Shown: one piece after another, positions 35,998 through 44,245 of the stretch
Numbering within the stretch: the stretch's first letter is position 1
Layout: every line of letters begins with the position of its first letter
Notes under the pieces: model-generated
What the model was told of the DNA's origin: nothing
Seen by the model: only the letters and a program-made list of their open reading frames with translations
Database searches by the model: none
Made by a program: the position numbers and the translations under genes
NCBI GenBank assembly: GCA_963825555.1
Contig: CAWGTZ010000022.1
Location: forward strand, 62,001-126,000
Reading direction: 5' to 3'
Length of the DNA: 64,000 bases
From: JAGVSR01 sp963825555
GTDB taxonomy: Bacteria; Pseudomonadota; Alphaproteobacteria; Rhizobiales; Hyphomicrobiaceae

Positions 35998-37149
35998 CTA
36001 ACCGGCCCCTCCAAACCACCTCTTGAGAATATGTAAGTCATTGAATGTAGCGAAGACCATGAGCCCAAGGACCACAGCCAGCCCGATGCGAAAACCGATT
36101 TCTTGCACCCGTTCAGTAAGGGGTCGGCCACGCACGGCTTCTATGGCGTAGAACATGAGATGCCCGCCGTCCAAAAGCGGGATCGGGAAGAGGTTGATCA
36201 ACCCCACGCTCACCGACAGGAAAGCCGCCAGCTGGATCGTGTATTCGAGGCCCTGCTCAGCCACCCGGCCGGCTATGTCGGCGATCCGGATGGGGCCACC
36301 CAACTGGTCACCCGACTGCTTGCCCCAGATGACGTCCCCCAGATAACCCAGCGTACTGGTGACGATGAACCATGTTCGATCCACCGCTAGGCCCGCTGAC
36401 TCGATCAGCCCCGGCGAATGAACCTTGATACCCTCCCGCGTAGCCGTGCGCTTCACGCCGATCATGACCATTTGGGTCTTATCGCCCTTCTCGTCGATCT
36501 GCTCGCGCACTTCCGGAGTGACCACAAGGTCCAAAGACTGACCAGCGCGTTCGACCGTGAACGTGAGCGGATTGCCGACGTTCGCGGTAACGTGCCGCTG
36601 GATATGCTCAAAGGCCGTGACCGGTTTTCCATCTATGGCGGTCACGAGGTCGCCAGCCTGAATCCCGGCCCGGGCTGCCGGGCCCCCGGGCACGAGATCG
36701 TCAACACGCGGTTCGGTTGAGTACACGCCATGCAGCCAGAACCAGAGCGTGAATATGATGATCGCAAGTATGAAATTGGCGATCGGGCCAGCGGCGACCA
36801 CCGCAGACCGCTGCCAGACGGGCTTGGCGTGGAAAGACCCCGCCCGCTCAGCAGGGCTCATTTGTTCGATGGTTTCGCGCGAGGGCACGCTCGCGGCGTT
36901 CTCGTCATCCATGAACTTGACGTAACCGCCAAGCGGAATCCAGCTTACTTTCCAACGGGTTCCGTATCGGTCGTTGAAGCCGAAGATCTCCTGACCGAAG
37001 CCGATGGAGAAGGCCTTGACGTCGACACCGCACCATCGCGCGACCAGGAAGTGGCCGAGCTCGTGGAAAAACACGACAATGGTCAGAACAAAAAGGAATG
37101 CAAACCCATAGAGCAGCGGCCCCGAGAGCATTTCCATCAAGGCGTCCAT
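35998..37149 (-). CDS. rseP: Site-2 protease RseP
   Basis: This encodes 383 residues from the ATG at 37149, with a GGGAG ribosome-binding site; the ATG at 37173 adds eight residues. It is an intramembrane zinc metalloprotease with the HELGH motif at residues 29-33, a PDZ domain around VPGGPAARAGIQAGDLV, and the third-metal-ligand motif LINLFPIPLLDGGHL near the C-terminus. It cleaves anti-sigma factors and remnant signal peptides in the inner membrane. It is placed between dxr and bamA, as in most proteobacteria. Confidence 0.95.
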   Translation of the reverse strand: MDALMEMLSGPLLYGFAFLFVLTIVVFFHELGHFLVARWCGVDVKAFSIGFGQEIFGFNDRYGTRWKVSWIPLGGYVKFMDDENAASVPSRETIEQMSPAERAGSFHAKPVWQRSAVVAAGPIANFILAIIIFTLWFWLHGVYSTEPRVDDLVPGGPAARAGIQAGDLVTAIDGKPVTAFEHIQRHVTANVGNPLTFTVERAGQSLDLVVTPEVREQIDEKGDKTQMVMIGVKRTATREGIKVHSPGLIESAGLAVDRTWFIVTSTLGYLGDVIWGKQSGDQLGGPIRIADIAGRVAEQGLEYTIQLAAFLSVSVGLINLFPIPLLDGGHLMFYAIEAVRGRPLTERVQEIGFRIGLAVVLGLMVFATFNDLHILKRWFGGAG

Positions 37150-37246
37150 CGGCTTTCTCCCAACGGTTTGCAATCACAGGACGGCGGCGGCAGCAGCATT
37201 TCCGGCGCCTGGCGCCGAGACCCTGAACCGGGTCACAGCCCGGTTT

Positions 37247-38482
37247 TTAACATGTGGTGTCGATCAAAGACCGGGCAATGCGTCGGCCTTCCACGTCCGC
37301 CTCGAGGACCTCCGCAAGGGTTTCCGGACGACCTATCAAACCGCGCGATTCGGCGCGCTCCAAGGTGGACGCGACCACCCGCGGGATATCGAGGAATCCC
37401 AACCGCCGGTCAAGAAAAGCCTGAACGGCGATCTCATTGGCCGCATTGAGGAAGGCCGGCGCACTGCCCCCTCGCCGCAAGGCATCCTTGGCCATGCGGG
37501 GCCCGGGAAAGCGCGCCGCGTCGACGGGCTCAAACGTCAGTGTAGCCAGCTTGACAAGATCGAGCCTCGCAGTCGGTGTCGGCCTCCGCTCCGGCCAGAA
37601 GAGTGCCAACGCTATGGGTGTGCGCATATCAGGCGGGCCCAATTGAGCGATGACCGAGCCGTCGATGTAGTGGACGAGGCAGTGCACGACAGACTGGGGA
37701 TGGATCACCGCATCGAGCTGATCCACGGACACGGGAAACAGGTGATAGGCCTCGATCAGCTCAAGGCCCTTGTTCATGAGCGTCGCGCTGTCGATCGTGA
37801 TCTTGGCCCCCATGGACCAGTTGGGATGGCGCAACGCCTCCTCCGGCTTGGCATCCCGTAACTTCTCCAATGGCCAGCAGCGGAACGGTCCGCCCGAGGC
37901 CGTCAATACAATGCTTTCAACGGCCTCGCGCGCGGCTCCTGAGAGTGCTTGCAGCGCTGCGGAATGCTCGCTGTCAACGGGCAGAAGTTCGGCGCCCGAT
38001 GCGCGAACCTCAGCAAGGAAAACCTCGCCGGCGGACACGAGGCATTCCTTATTGGCCAGCGCGACGCGTTTGCCCTGCCGCGCGGCAGCAAACGTTGGCT
38101 TGAGACCAGCCGCGCCGACAATGGCAGCCATCACGCAGTCGGCCGGTCGTGACGCAGCCTCCACGAGGGCCGCCTCACCAGCCGCCGGCTCGATACCCGT
38201 TCCCTCCAGAAGCGATTTCAGTTCCTCGTAGTGCGCCTCGTCGCCGATAACGGCAAATTTTGCACGATGCGCGATAGCAAGCGCCGCAAGCTTTTCTGCA
38301 TTCGACTGGGCGGTCAGTGCCACGACTTCGAACCGATCCGGCTCCCGTCCCACCAGGTCGAGCGTGCTTTCGCCAATTGACCCCGTCGCTCCCAGGATGG
38401 AGATCCGCTGCGGGGCTGCCGCTTGCCTTTCCCCTGTTTCCCCAAGACGAATGGCGGCCGGCCGGATAAAGGGCTCGCGCAT
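37247..38482 (-). CDS. dxr: 1-deoxy-D-xylulose 5-phosphate reductoisomerase
   Basis: This encodes 411 residues from ATG 38482, with a GTG one codon earlier at 38485; the start lies 4 bases after the cdsA stop. NADPH binds at ILGATGSIGESTLDL. Metal and substrate contacts are seen in NKECLVSAG, PVDSEHSA and HPNWSMGAKITIDSATLMNKGLE. It catalyses the committed step of the MEP isoprenoid pathway, making 2-C-methylerythritol 4-phosphate, and so supplies undecaprenyl precursors for the neighbouring uppS. Confidence 0.95.
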   Translation of the reverse strand: MREPFIRPAAIRLGETGERQAAAPQRISILGATGSIGESTLDLVGREPDRFEVVALTAQSNAEKLAALAIAHRAKFAVIGDEAHYEELKSLLEGTGIEPAAGEAALVEAASRPADCVMAAIVGAAGLKPTFAAARQGKRVALANKECLVSAGEVFLAEVRASGAELLPVDSEHSAALQALSGAAREAVESIVLTASGGPFRCWPLEKLRDAKPEEALRHPNWSMGAKITIDSATLMNKGLELIEAYHLFPVSVDQLDAVIHPQSVVHCLVHYIDGSVIAQLGPPDMRTPIALALFWPERRPTPTARLDLVKLATLTFEPVDAARFPGPRMAKDALRRGGSAPAFLNAANEIAVQAFLDRRLGFLDIPRVVASTLERAESRGLIGRPETLAEVLEADVEGRRIARSLIDTTC

Positions 38483-38486
38483 CACG

Positions 38487-39350
38487 TCAGCCCCCGAATA
38501 GAAGCGCAGTGGCCGGCCACTGCGGATTGAGAACGAGGGCGGCCAGGGCAGCAGCTATAGACGCAAAAACCAGACCGTCGACCCGGTCCATAACGCCCCC
38601 GTGTCCAGGGATGATGTGACCAGAATCCTTGAGGTCGAAGCGGCGCTTCAACGCGGATTCAAAAAGATCACCCATCTGTGCGACCAGACCCAACAGGGCC
38701 CCTGCGATCGCCAACTTCTGGGCCGGTGCCCCCACAGCCGTGGCCATCGCCAAGCCGGCAAGGGCGGCCGCCGCTACCCCACCGACGAGCCCGGACCATG
38801 TCTTCTTGGGCGAGATGGCCGGCGCCAATTTCGGCCCACCCACGAGACGTCCGGTGAAGAACGCTGCTACATCCGTAGCAACCACGGCCGCGAGGACAAA
38901 CAGGACCGCGTAAAGTCCGTGCGGATAATCGTCCCGGAGCCACAACAGCGCCACCGCCGGCAGGCCAGCATAGAGCACGCCCAAAGCCGAGAGGATCGGA
39001 CGCTCGCCGAACGTCAAGAGGCCCACGAGGATCGTCCCAGCGGCTACGACGGCAAGACCGAGCGCCGAGAGCCCCATCCCGCCGAGTAGCGCGGCTAAAC
39101 CGGCTGCCAGGATCTGAATGACGAGCGCCGCATCGATTTCCGGCCCCCGCACAATGCGAGACCACTCAAAGCTCGTCAGAACGCCCGCTAAGCCAACGAG
39201 CAGAGCGAAAGGCGCCGTTCCCGCGTAAAGAAGGCCGAGAGCCAGCAGGGCGAGCACGATCCCCGATCCGATCCGGGTCAACATCTCGGAACTGGGCTGC
39301 GGTGCTGTCTGCGCACCGGTGCGAGGCTCGGCGCTCGGATCCTCGCTCAT
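38487..39350 (-). CDS. cdsA: Phosphatidate cytidylyltransferase
   Basis: This encodes 287 residues from the ATG at 39350, 8 bases after uppS; the open frame to 39500 lies within uppS. Multiple hydrophobic segments make it an integral membrane enzyme. The C-terminal signature is clear in SALKRRFDLKDSGHIIPGHG and GGVMDRVD. It makes CDP-diacylglycerol for phospholipid synthesis. The uppS-cdsA-dxr-rseP order is the common proteobacterial arrangement. Confidence 0.94.
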   Translation of the reverse strand: MSEDPSAEPRTGAQTAPQPSSEMLTRIGSGIVLALLALGLLYAGTAPFALLVGLAGVLTSFEWSRIVRGPEIDAALVIQILAAGLAALLGGMGLSALGLAVVAAGTILVGLLTFGERPILSALGVLYAGLPAVALLWLRDDYPHGLYAVLFVLAAVVATDVAAFFTGRLVGGPKLAPAISPKKTWSGLVGGVAAAALAGLAMATAVGAPAQKLAIAGALLGLVAQMGDLFESALKRRFDLKDSGHIIPGHGGVMDRVDGLVFASIAAALAALVLNPQWPATALLFGG

Positions 39351-39358
39351 GGCGTTCC

Positions 39359-40111
39359 TCAAGCACTCGACCGCTGCGACAGGCCACCAAACCGGCGATC
39401 GCGAGCGTGGAAGGTCTTGATGGCCTCGTCGAGCAGCTCCTGCCCGAAATCCGGCCAGTAGGCGTCCATGAAAACGAACTCGGTGTAGGCTGTCTGCCAC
39501 AACAGGAAATTGGACAGGCGCATCTCGCCGCTCGTCCGGATAAGCAGATCGGGATCGGGGATGCCCGCCGTGTCGAGCGCCTTTGAGATGTGCTCCGGAG
39601 TAATGTCATCAGCCGACATCTCGCCGCGTGCCACTGCCGCGGCGACCCTCTGCGCCGCCTTGGCAATTTCCGTGCGCGACCCGTAATTGAAGGCGATGAC
39701 GAGCGTCAGCCCCGTATTCTGCGAAGTGAGGTCGCAAGCCTCATCGATCAATGCGAGCAGCTCGCCATCGACGCGGTCACGCTCACCGATGACCATGATG
39801 CGCACATTCGACTGATGCAGATCCACCAGATCGCTCTTGATGAAGCGCCGCATGAGCCCCATCAGATCGTCGATCTCAGCGGCGGGGCGAGACCAGTTCT
39901 CCGACGAGAAACTGTAGATCGTCAGGTAGGAAATGCCGCGCTCGCGGGCCGCTCGCACCGTGCGCCGCACGGCCTCCACGCCCTGGCGATGCCCCCAAGT
40001 CCGCGGAAGCGCCCGTTCCGAAGCCCAGCGCCCGTTCCCGTCCATAATAATGGCGACATGGCGCGGCGGCGGACTGTCCGGGTCGGCACTTGGAGTGGTC
40101 TGCGGTCTCAT
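39359..40111 (-). CDS. uppS: Undecaprenyl pyrophosphate synthase (isoprenyl transferase)
   Basis: This encodes 250 residues from ATG 40111; a GTG at 40123 is equally possible because neither has a strong ribosome-binding site. It is a cis-prenyltransferase with the catalytic Asp and phosphate-binding loop in IIMDGNGRWA, then LTIYSFSSENWSRP and the C-terminal DLLIRTSGEMRLSNFLLWQ. It makes the C55 lipid carrier for peptidoglycan and O-antigen synthesis. The gap to frr is 107 bases. Confidence 0.93.
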   Translation of the reverse strand: MRPQTTPSADPDSPPPRHVAIIMDGNGRWASERALPRTWGHRQGVEAVRRTVRAARERGISYLTIYSFSSENWSRPAAEIDDLMGLMRRFIKSDLVDLHQSNVRIMVIGERDRVDGELLALIDEACDLTSQNTGLTLVIAFNYGSRTEIAKAAQRVAAAVARGEMSADDITPEHISKALDTAGIPDPDLLIRTSGEMRLSNFLLWQTAYTEFVFMDAYWPDFGQELLDEAIKTFHARDRRFGGLSQRSSA

Positions 40112-40218
40112 GGGCTGGGCCACGCCTGCTGTTGCGCTCCTGAGAGCGAGTTTCCTCGACGCATGGACTGGAAGCGCGCCGTGATGATCGCACGCGGCAC
40201 TGGCAACGGCGCCGACGG

Positions 40219-40785
40219 TTACACTTTCTGGATCTCGGTCTCCTTGGTGGCCAAGGTATGATCGATCTCCTTGATGAGCTTGTCGGTCAAATCCTGCACC
40301 TTAGCAGCATTCTTTTTGTGCTCGTCCTCGCTCATCTTGCCGTCCTTCTCGAGTTTCTTGAGAAGGTCCAAACCATCACGCCGCACATTGCGCACGGCAA
40401 TGCGATGGCTCTCCGCGTACTTGTGCGCCTGCTTAACGAGTTCGGTCCGGCGCTCGGCCGTGGGCGCTGGCAGCGGAAGTCTGATCAGCTGGCCATCCAC
40501 CACGGGGTTGACGCCCAGATTGGCTTCCCGAAGCGCTTTGTCGACAGGCGTGACATTGCTGCGGTCCCAAACCTGCACCGCAATCATCCGCGGCTCGGGA
40601 GTCGTGATCGTCGCCAACTGGTTGAGCGGCATACGCGACCCATAGACAGTGACCTGCACGGGATCGAGCAGGGCTGCGCTCGCACGTCCCGTCCGCAAGC
40701 TCGACAGCTCGCGCTTGAAGACCTCCAGCGAGGCCCGCATTCGATTCTCCAGTTCTTGGATGTCATAAGTCGTCAAAGCGGACAT
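40219..40785 (-). CDS. frr: Ribosome recycling factor
   Basis: This encodes 188 residues, the normal length. The three-helix bundle shows ELSSLRTGRASAALLDPVQV, then the small beta domain around YGSRMPLNQLATI and TPEPRMI, and a C-terminal helix EDEHKKNAAKVQDLTDKLI. With EF-G it splits the post-termination ribosome. The gene lies 112 bases downstream of pyrH in the rpsB-tsf-pyrH-frr order. Confidence 0.97.
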   Translation of the reverse strand: MSALTTYDIQELENRMRASLEVFKRELSSLRTGRASAALLDPVQVTVYGSRMPLNQLATITTPEPRMIAVQVWDRSNVTPVDKALREANLGVNPVVDGQLIRLPLPAPTAERRTELVKQAHKYAESHRIAVRNVRRDGLDLLKKLEKDGKMSEDEHKKNAAKVQDLTDKLIKEIDHTLATKETEIQKV

Positions 40786-40897
40786 GGTCGTTCCTGTCTA
40801 AACCCGGTTCGGCACCTCGTCCCGCATGTGGGGGCTGGCTTACCTTGAATTGAACGATAGACGCCGCCGGCTGTCTTAACCAGCCATGCGGATCCTC

Positions 40898-41626
40898 TTA
40901 TGCTTCTATCACAGTTGCCCGGGCCTCTCCCCTCAAGACTTTCAGAAGGTTTCCAGATTCCTCGATGGCGCAAACAATTACTGGAAGTCGATTATCCCGG
41001 GCAAGAGCGATCGCCGCCCCGTCCATGACCTTAAGATCCCGAGCCAGAACTTCTGCGTAGCTCAGACGGTCGAATCGGATTGCAGACGGATCCTTTTTGG
41101 GGTCCGTCGAGTAGACGCCATCAACCTGTGTCGCCTTCACGACAGCATCGCAAGACGTTTCGATCGCTCGCAAGGTCGCGGCGGTATCCGTGGTAAAGAA
41201 TGGGTTACCTGTTCCCGCTGCAAAGATCACGACTCGGCCCACGGCCAGATGATGCATGGCGCGCGGACGGATGTAACTCTCACAAACGGTGGGCATGGGA
41301 ATCGCGGACATGACGCGCGCCTCAGCCCCGCGCGCTGAAACCGCCTGCTGGAAGGCCAGAGCATTCATGACCGTCGCCAGCATACCCATGTAGTCACTGG
41401 TAGCACGGTCCATCCCATTGGCCGCCCCCTGTAAGCCGCGGAAAATATTGCCGCCGCCCACGACGACCGCAATTTCGGCGCCCGCCTTCACAGCCTCCAC
41501 CACGTCACCGGCCAGCCGGTCCGCTACGGCCATGTCGATCCCGAAGGCGCTGCGCCCCATGAGCGCCTCGCCCGAGAGCTTGATCAGCAGGCGTTTGTAT
41601 TTGAGCCCGCCTGGACCGGCCGTCAT
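40898..41626 (-). CDS. pyrH: Uridylate kinase
   Basis: This encodes 242 residues from ATG 41626, with an AAGGAG ribosome-binding site; the open frame to 41710 is discarded. It belongs to the amino-acid-kinase fold: LIKLSGEALMG at the start, VVVGGGNIFRG, the TGNPFFTTDTAATLRA nucleotide-binding loop and the YSTDPKKDPSA segment. It phosphorylates UMP and is typically activated by GTP and inhibited by UTP. A 333-base spacer with hairpins separates it from tsf. Confidence 0.96.
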   Translation of the reverse strand: MTAGPGGLKYKRLLIKLSGEALMGRSAFGIDMAVADRLAGDVVEAVKAGAEIAVVVGGGNIFRGLQGAANGMDRATSDYMGMLATVMNALAFQQAVSARGAEARVMSAIPMPTVCESYIRPRAMHHLAVGRVVIFAAGTGNPFFTTDTAATLRAIETSCDAVVKATQVDGVYSTDPKKDPSAIRFDRLSYAEVLARDLKVMDGAAIALARDNRLPVIVCAIEESGNLLKVLRGEARATVIEA

Positions 41627-41958
41627 CGATCGCTCCTTTTGATTTCGTGCGCTCGGAACTTGTTTCCTATGCCGGACGTACGCCGCCCGATTCCGGCCGG
41701 GCGGATGCAAGTCTTGGAAACCCTCTTACCGCAACAGACTAAATGAGTCGTAGCCACTGTTGCCGCCAGAGAGCGTCCTTAGCGGCACTAATACGACCAT
41801 TCCAGCGCTTTTCTGCTCTTTTGGGCAGCCCGGAGCAATCTGATGCGCGCAAACACCGCACAAAATGCGGAACGGCCAGCGGAAAACCGCCGGCCGTTCG
41901 AACCCTGTTTCGGGGCTAGCAAATGTATTGCAGGTTCCTTCAAATGAACCCTGAGGCG
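41627..41958. other. Intergenic region between tsf and pyrH
   Basis: This 332-base spacer holds the tandem hairpins at 41856-41899 and the pyrH leader. No promoter of good quality was found, although pyrH must have one if the hairpins terminate. The stretch near 41895 with GTTCGAACC is part of a hairpin arm and not a tRNA T-arm. Confidence 0.45.
41856..41899 (-). terminator. Tandem hairpins after tsf, probable terminator
   Basis: A 13-bp stem with one mismatch (GAACGGCCAGCGG / CCGCCGGCCGTTC, AAAA loop, 41870-41899) is followed on the minus strand by a second short hairpin (CCGCA / TGCGG with an ATTTTG loop). The stems are strong but the T-tract is poor, so termination may be partial. Confidence 0.45.
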
Positions 41959-42903
41959 TCAGGCACCCTTAGAGGCCGCAGCAGCCGTTTTGGCGACCTC
42001 GGCGGCGAAGTCCTCTTCCTTCTTTTCGATGCCCTCGCCCAGCGCGTAACGCAAGAACCCGGTGACCTTGATGGGTGCGCCCGCGGTCTTCGCGGCGTCC
42101 TTGACGGCGTCCTCCACAGTTGCCTTTCCATCGAGCACAAAAACCTGGCTCAACAGGCAGGCCTGCTGAAAGAACTCCTTCTTCAGGCGGCCTTCGACCA
42201 TCTTCTCCACGATATCCTTAGGCTTGCCGGAAGCGAGCGCCTGCTCAGTGTAGAACGCGCGCTCCTTTTCAATTGCGGCTGGGTCGAGTTCATCGGGAGT
42301 AACGGCAAGCGGGCTGGCGGCTGCAATGTGCATGGCCAGCTGGCGCCCGAAGGCCATCAGGGAATCCGTATCCCCGGCACTTTCGAGAGCAACGAGAACA
42401 CCGATCTTGCCCAGCCCGTCGGCAGCTTTGTTGTGCACGTAGTCTGCAACCACGCCTTCCTTCACCTCGAGCGCACCCGTGCGGCGGACGCCCATGTTCT
42501 CGCCGATGGTGGCAATCGCATCCTTCACCTGCCCCTCTACGGTGTTCGAAGTGCCGGGATAGGTAGCGGCGAGCAGCTTCGACAGATCTCCCTTCGCGGC
42601 GGGCGCGAGCGAGGCGATCTTCTGCACCATCTCCTGGAACTGGGGGTTGCGGGCCACGAAGTCCGTCTCCGAGTTGACCTCGACGACGGCACCCGACTTC
42701 ACGTTCGAGATTACACCGATGAGACCCTGAGCTGCCACGCGATCGGATTTCTTGGCTGCCTTGGACAGGCCCTTCTTGCGCAGCCACTCGATGGCGGCTT
42801 CCATGTCACCGTTGGCTTCGGTGAGCGCCTGCTTGCAATCCATCATGCCCGCGCCGGTCTTCTCGCGCAGGTCCTTCACCATCGCGGCGGTGATCGTGCT
42901 CAT
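41959..42903 (-). CDS. tsf: Elongation factor Ts
   Basis: This encodes 314 residues from the ATG at 42903, with an AAGGAG ribosome-binding site; the frame to 42918 is not used. The N-terminal UBA-like domain carries VKDLREKTGAGMMDCKQAL, and the core follows with SETDFVARN in the first subdomain. It exchanges GDP for GTP on EF-Tu. It is cotranscribed with rpsB, whose stop lies 128 bases upstream. Confidence 0.96.
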   Translation of the reverse strand: MSTITAAMVKDLREKTGAGMMDCKQALTEANGDMEAAIEWLRKKGLSKAAKKSDRVAAQGLIGVISNVKSGAVVEVNSETDFVARNPQFQEMVQKIASLAPAAKGDLSKLLAATYPGTSNTVEGQVKDAIATIGENMGVRRTGALEVKEGVVADYVHNKAADGLGKIGVLVALESAGDTDSLMAFGRQLAMHIAAASPLAVTPDELDPAAIEKERAFYTEQALASGKPKDIVEKMVEGRLKKEFFQQACLLSQVFVLDGKATVEDAVKDAAKTAGAPIKVTGFLRYALGEGIEKKEEDFAAEVAKTAAAASKGA

Positions 42904-43031
42904 GTTTGCTCCTTCCACCCTCTGCGGGCGAACAGCGTAGGGAAATAAGGCAATGTGGCGGGGGACCAGAGGACACCAGCCGAGGTGATGACCCCTAGAA
43001 GCAAGTCTCTGATCCCCGTGCCGGATCTTCT

Positions 43032-44018
43032 TTATGCGGCGGCTGCGTCGACGAGTTTCTTCGCTTGGCCAACCCAGTCTTCCTGCTCGATCTGTCCCTT
43101 CAGCTTCAGCAGAAGGTCGAGCGCCTTGGAATTGTCGGCGTCGAGGTCGGCAATCTGCCAGTAGTGGAAGACGCCCGCGTCATTGAGCCTCTGTTCGAGC
43201 TTCGGCGTGACGCCTGTGATGCGCTTCAGATCATCTGCCTCACCGCGCGGAGCCTCGATGCCCTTGAACTTGACTGGCAAGGCCTCGGCCGGCGGCGACG
43301 CCATCGCACCAATGTCCATACCCGACGCGGCCTGGCTGCGCTCCAGACCGTCGAGAGCCGCGCGCGCGACGAGATCGCAATAGAGCGTGATGGCGCGACC
43401 GGCGTCGTCATTGCCCGGAACGGGGAAGTCGATGCCGTCGGGATCGCAGTTCGTATCGACGATGGCGACGATCGGGATACCGAGCTTGCGCGCCTCTTCG
43501 ATGGCGATCTTTTCCTTGTTCGTGTCGATGACGAACAGAAGATCGGGCACACCGCCCATATCCTTGATGCCGCCCAGCGCCTGGTTGAGCTTGTCGCGCT
43601 CGCGCTGGATAGTGAGGATTTCCTTCTTCGTGCGACCCTGCGGGTCGGCGAGGATGTCGTCGAGTTGGCGCAGGCGGCGGATCGACTGTGACACCGTCTT
43701 CCAGTTGGTCAGCGTACCGCCGAGCCAGCGATGGTTGACGAAGTACTGGGCCGAGCGTTTGGCGCTTTCGGCGATGCCTTCGGAAGCCTGACGCTTGGTG
43801 GCGACGAAGAGCACGCGGCCGCCGTTTGCAACCGTGTCGGAGATCTTGAGCAGAGCCTGGTGCAACATGGGCACCGTCTGCGTCAGGTCGAGAATGTGGA
43901 TGTTATTCCGAGCGCCGTAGATGAACGGCGCCATCTTGGGATTCCAGCGGTGGGACTGGTGACCGAAGTGCACGCCAGCTTCCAATAGCTGACGCATGTT
44001 GAACGCGGGAAGCGTCAT
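43032..44018 (-). CDS. rpsB: 30S ribosomal protein S2 with C-terminal extension
   Basis: This encodes 328 residues from the ATG at 44018; the open frame to 44249 covers the leader. The S2 core is residues 1 to about 235 (LLEAGVHFGHQSHRWNPKM, HRWLGGTLTNWKT, IPIVAIVDTNCDPDGIDFPV). Residues about 236-328 are an extension: a linker, then a helix-hairpin-helix-like module (ADDLKRITGVTPKLEQRL, FHYWQIADLD) and a charged helix. Long S2 proteins are known in Rhizobiales, and the same module occurs at the end of rhizobial NuoE. The extension probably lies on the ribosome surface; its role is unknown to me. Confidence 0.95.
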   Translation of the reverse strand: MTLPAFNMRQLLEAGVHFGHQSHRWNPKMAPFIYGARNNIHILDLTQTVPMLHQALLKISDTVANGGRVLFVATKRQASEGIAESAKRSAQYFVNHRWLGGTLTNWKTVSQSIRRLRQLDDILADPQGRTKKEILTIQRERDKLNQALGGIKDMGGVPDLLFVIDTNKEKIAIEEARKLGIPIVAIVDTNCDPDGIDFPVPGNDDAGRAITLYCDLVARAALDGLERSQAASGMDIGAMASPPAEALPVKFKGIEAPRGEADDLKRITGVTPKLEQRLNDAGVFHYWQIADLDADNSKALDLLLKLKGQIEQEDWVGQAKKLVDAAAA

Positions 44019-44162
44019 CAGCGTAGATCCTTTTCCGGTTAATCCTCCGCGGAGCGTTGAGAAGACGACGCGCAAACCCTTTCGAGTTGCATATCGCCCA
44101 CCGGAGCGTCTGGCGGGGCTTTCAATCCGCCGGGCGCGCGTTCCGCGTGTGAGATGGGGCGG

Positions 44163-44191
44163 TGTATGGCGGAAGATGTGGATTTTTGCAA
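44163..44191 (-). promoter_or_regulatory. Candidate rpsB promoter
   Basis: On the minus strand TTGCAA (44186-44191), a 17-base spacer and CATACA (44163-44168) lie about 145 bases upstream of rpsB, just beyond the dnaE stop. The elements match sigma70 moderately (4 and 3 of 6). The long leader may hold S2 autoregulation, but no known motif was recognised. Confidence 0.35.
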
Positions 44192-44245
44192 GGGGCGGCC
44201 GCGAAGTGCACTGCCGCAGAGGCGGAAAGACCGCCCGTGGGCCCG

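Noticed and set aside
41885..41915. GTTCGAACC-like sequence suggesting a tRNA T-arm
   Set aside because: It lies in one arm of a 13-bp hairpin, and there is no anticodon arm, D-arm or acceptor stem in the surrounding sequence.
43011..43035. TGATCC in the tsf-rpsB spacer as another ECF11 promoter
   Set aside because: It is on the plus strand, where no gene follows, and there is no TAAGA-like -10 element.
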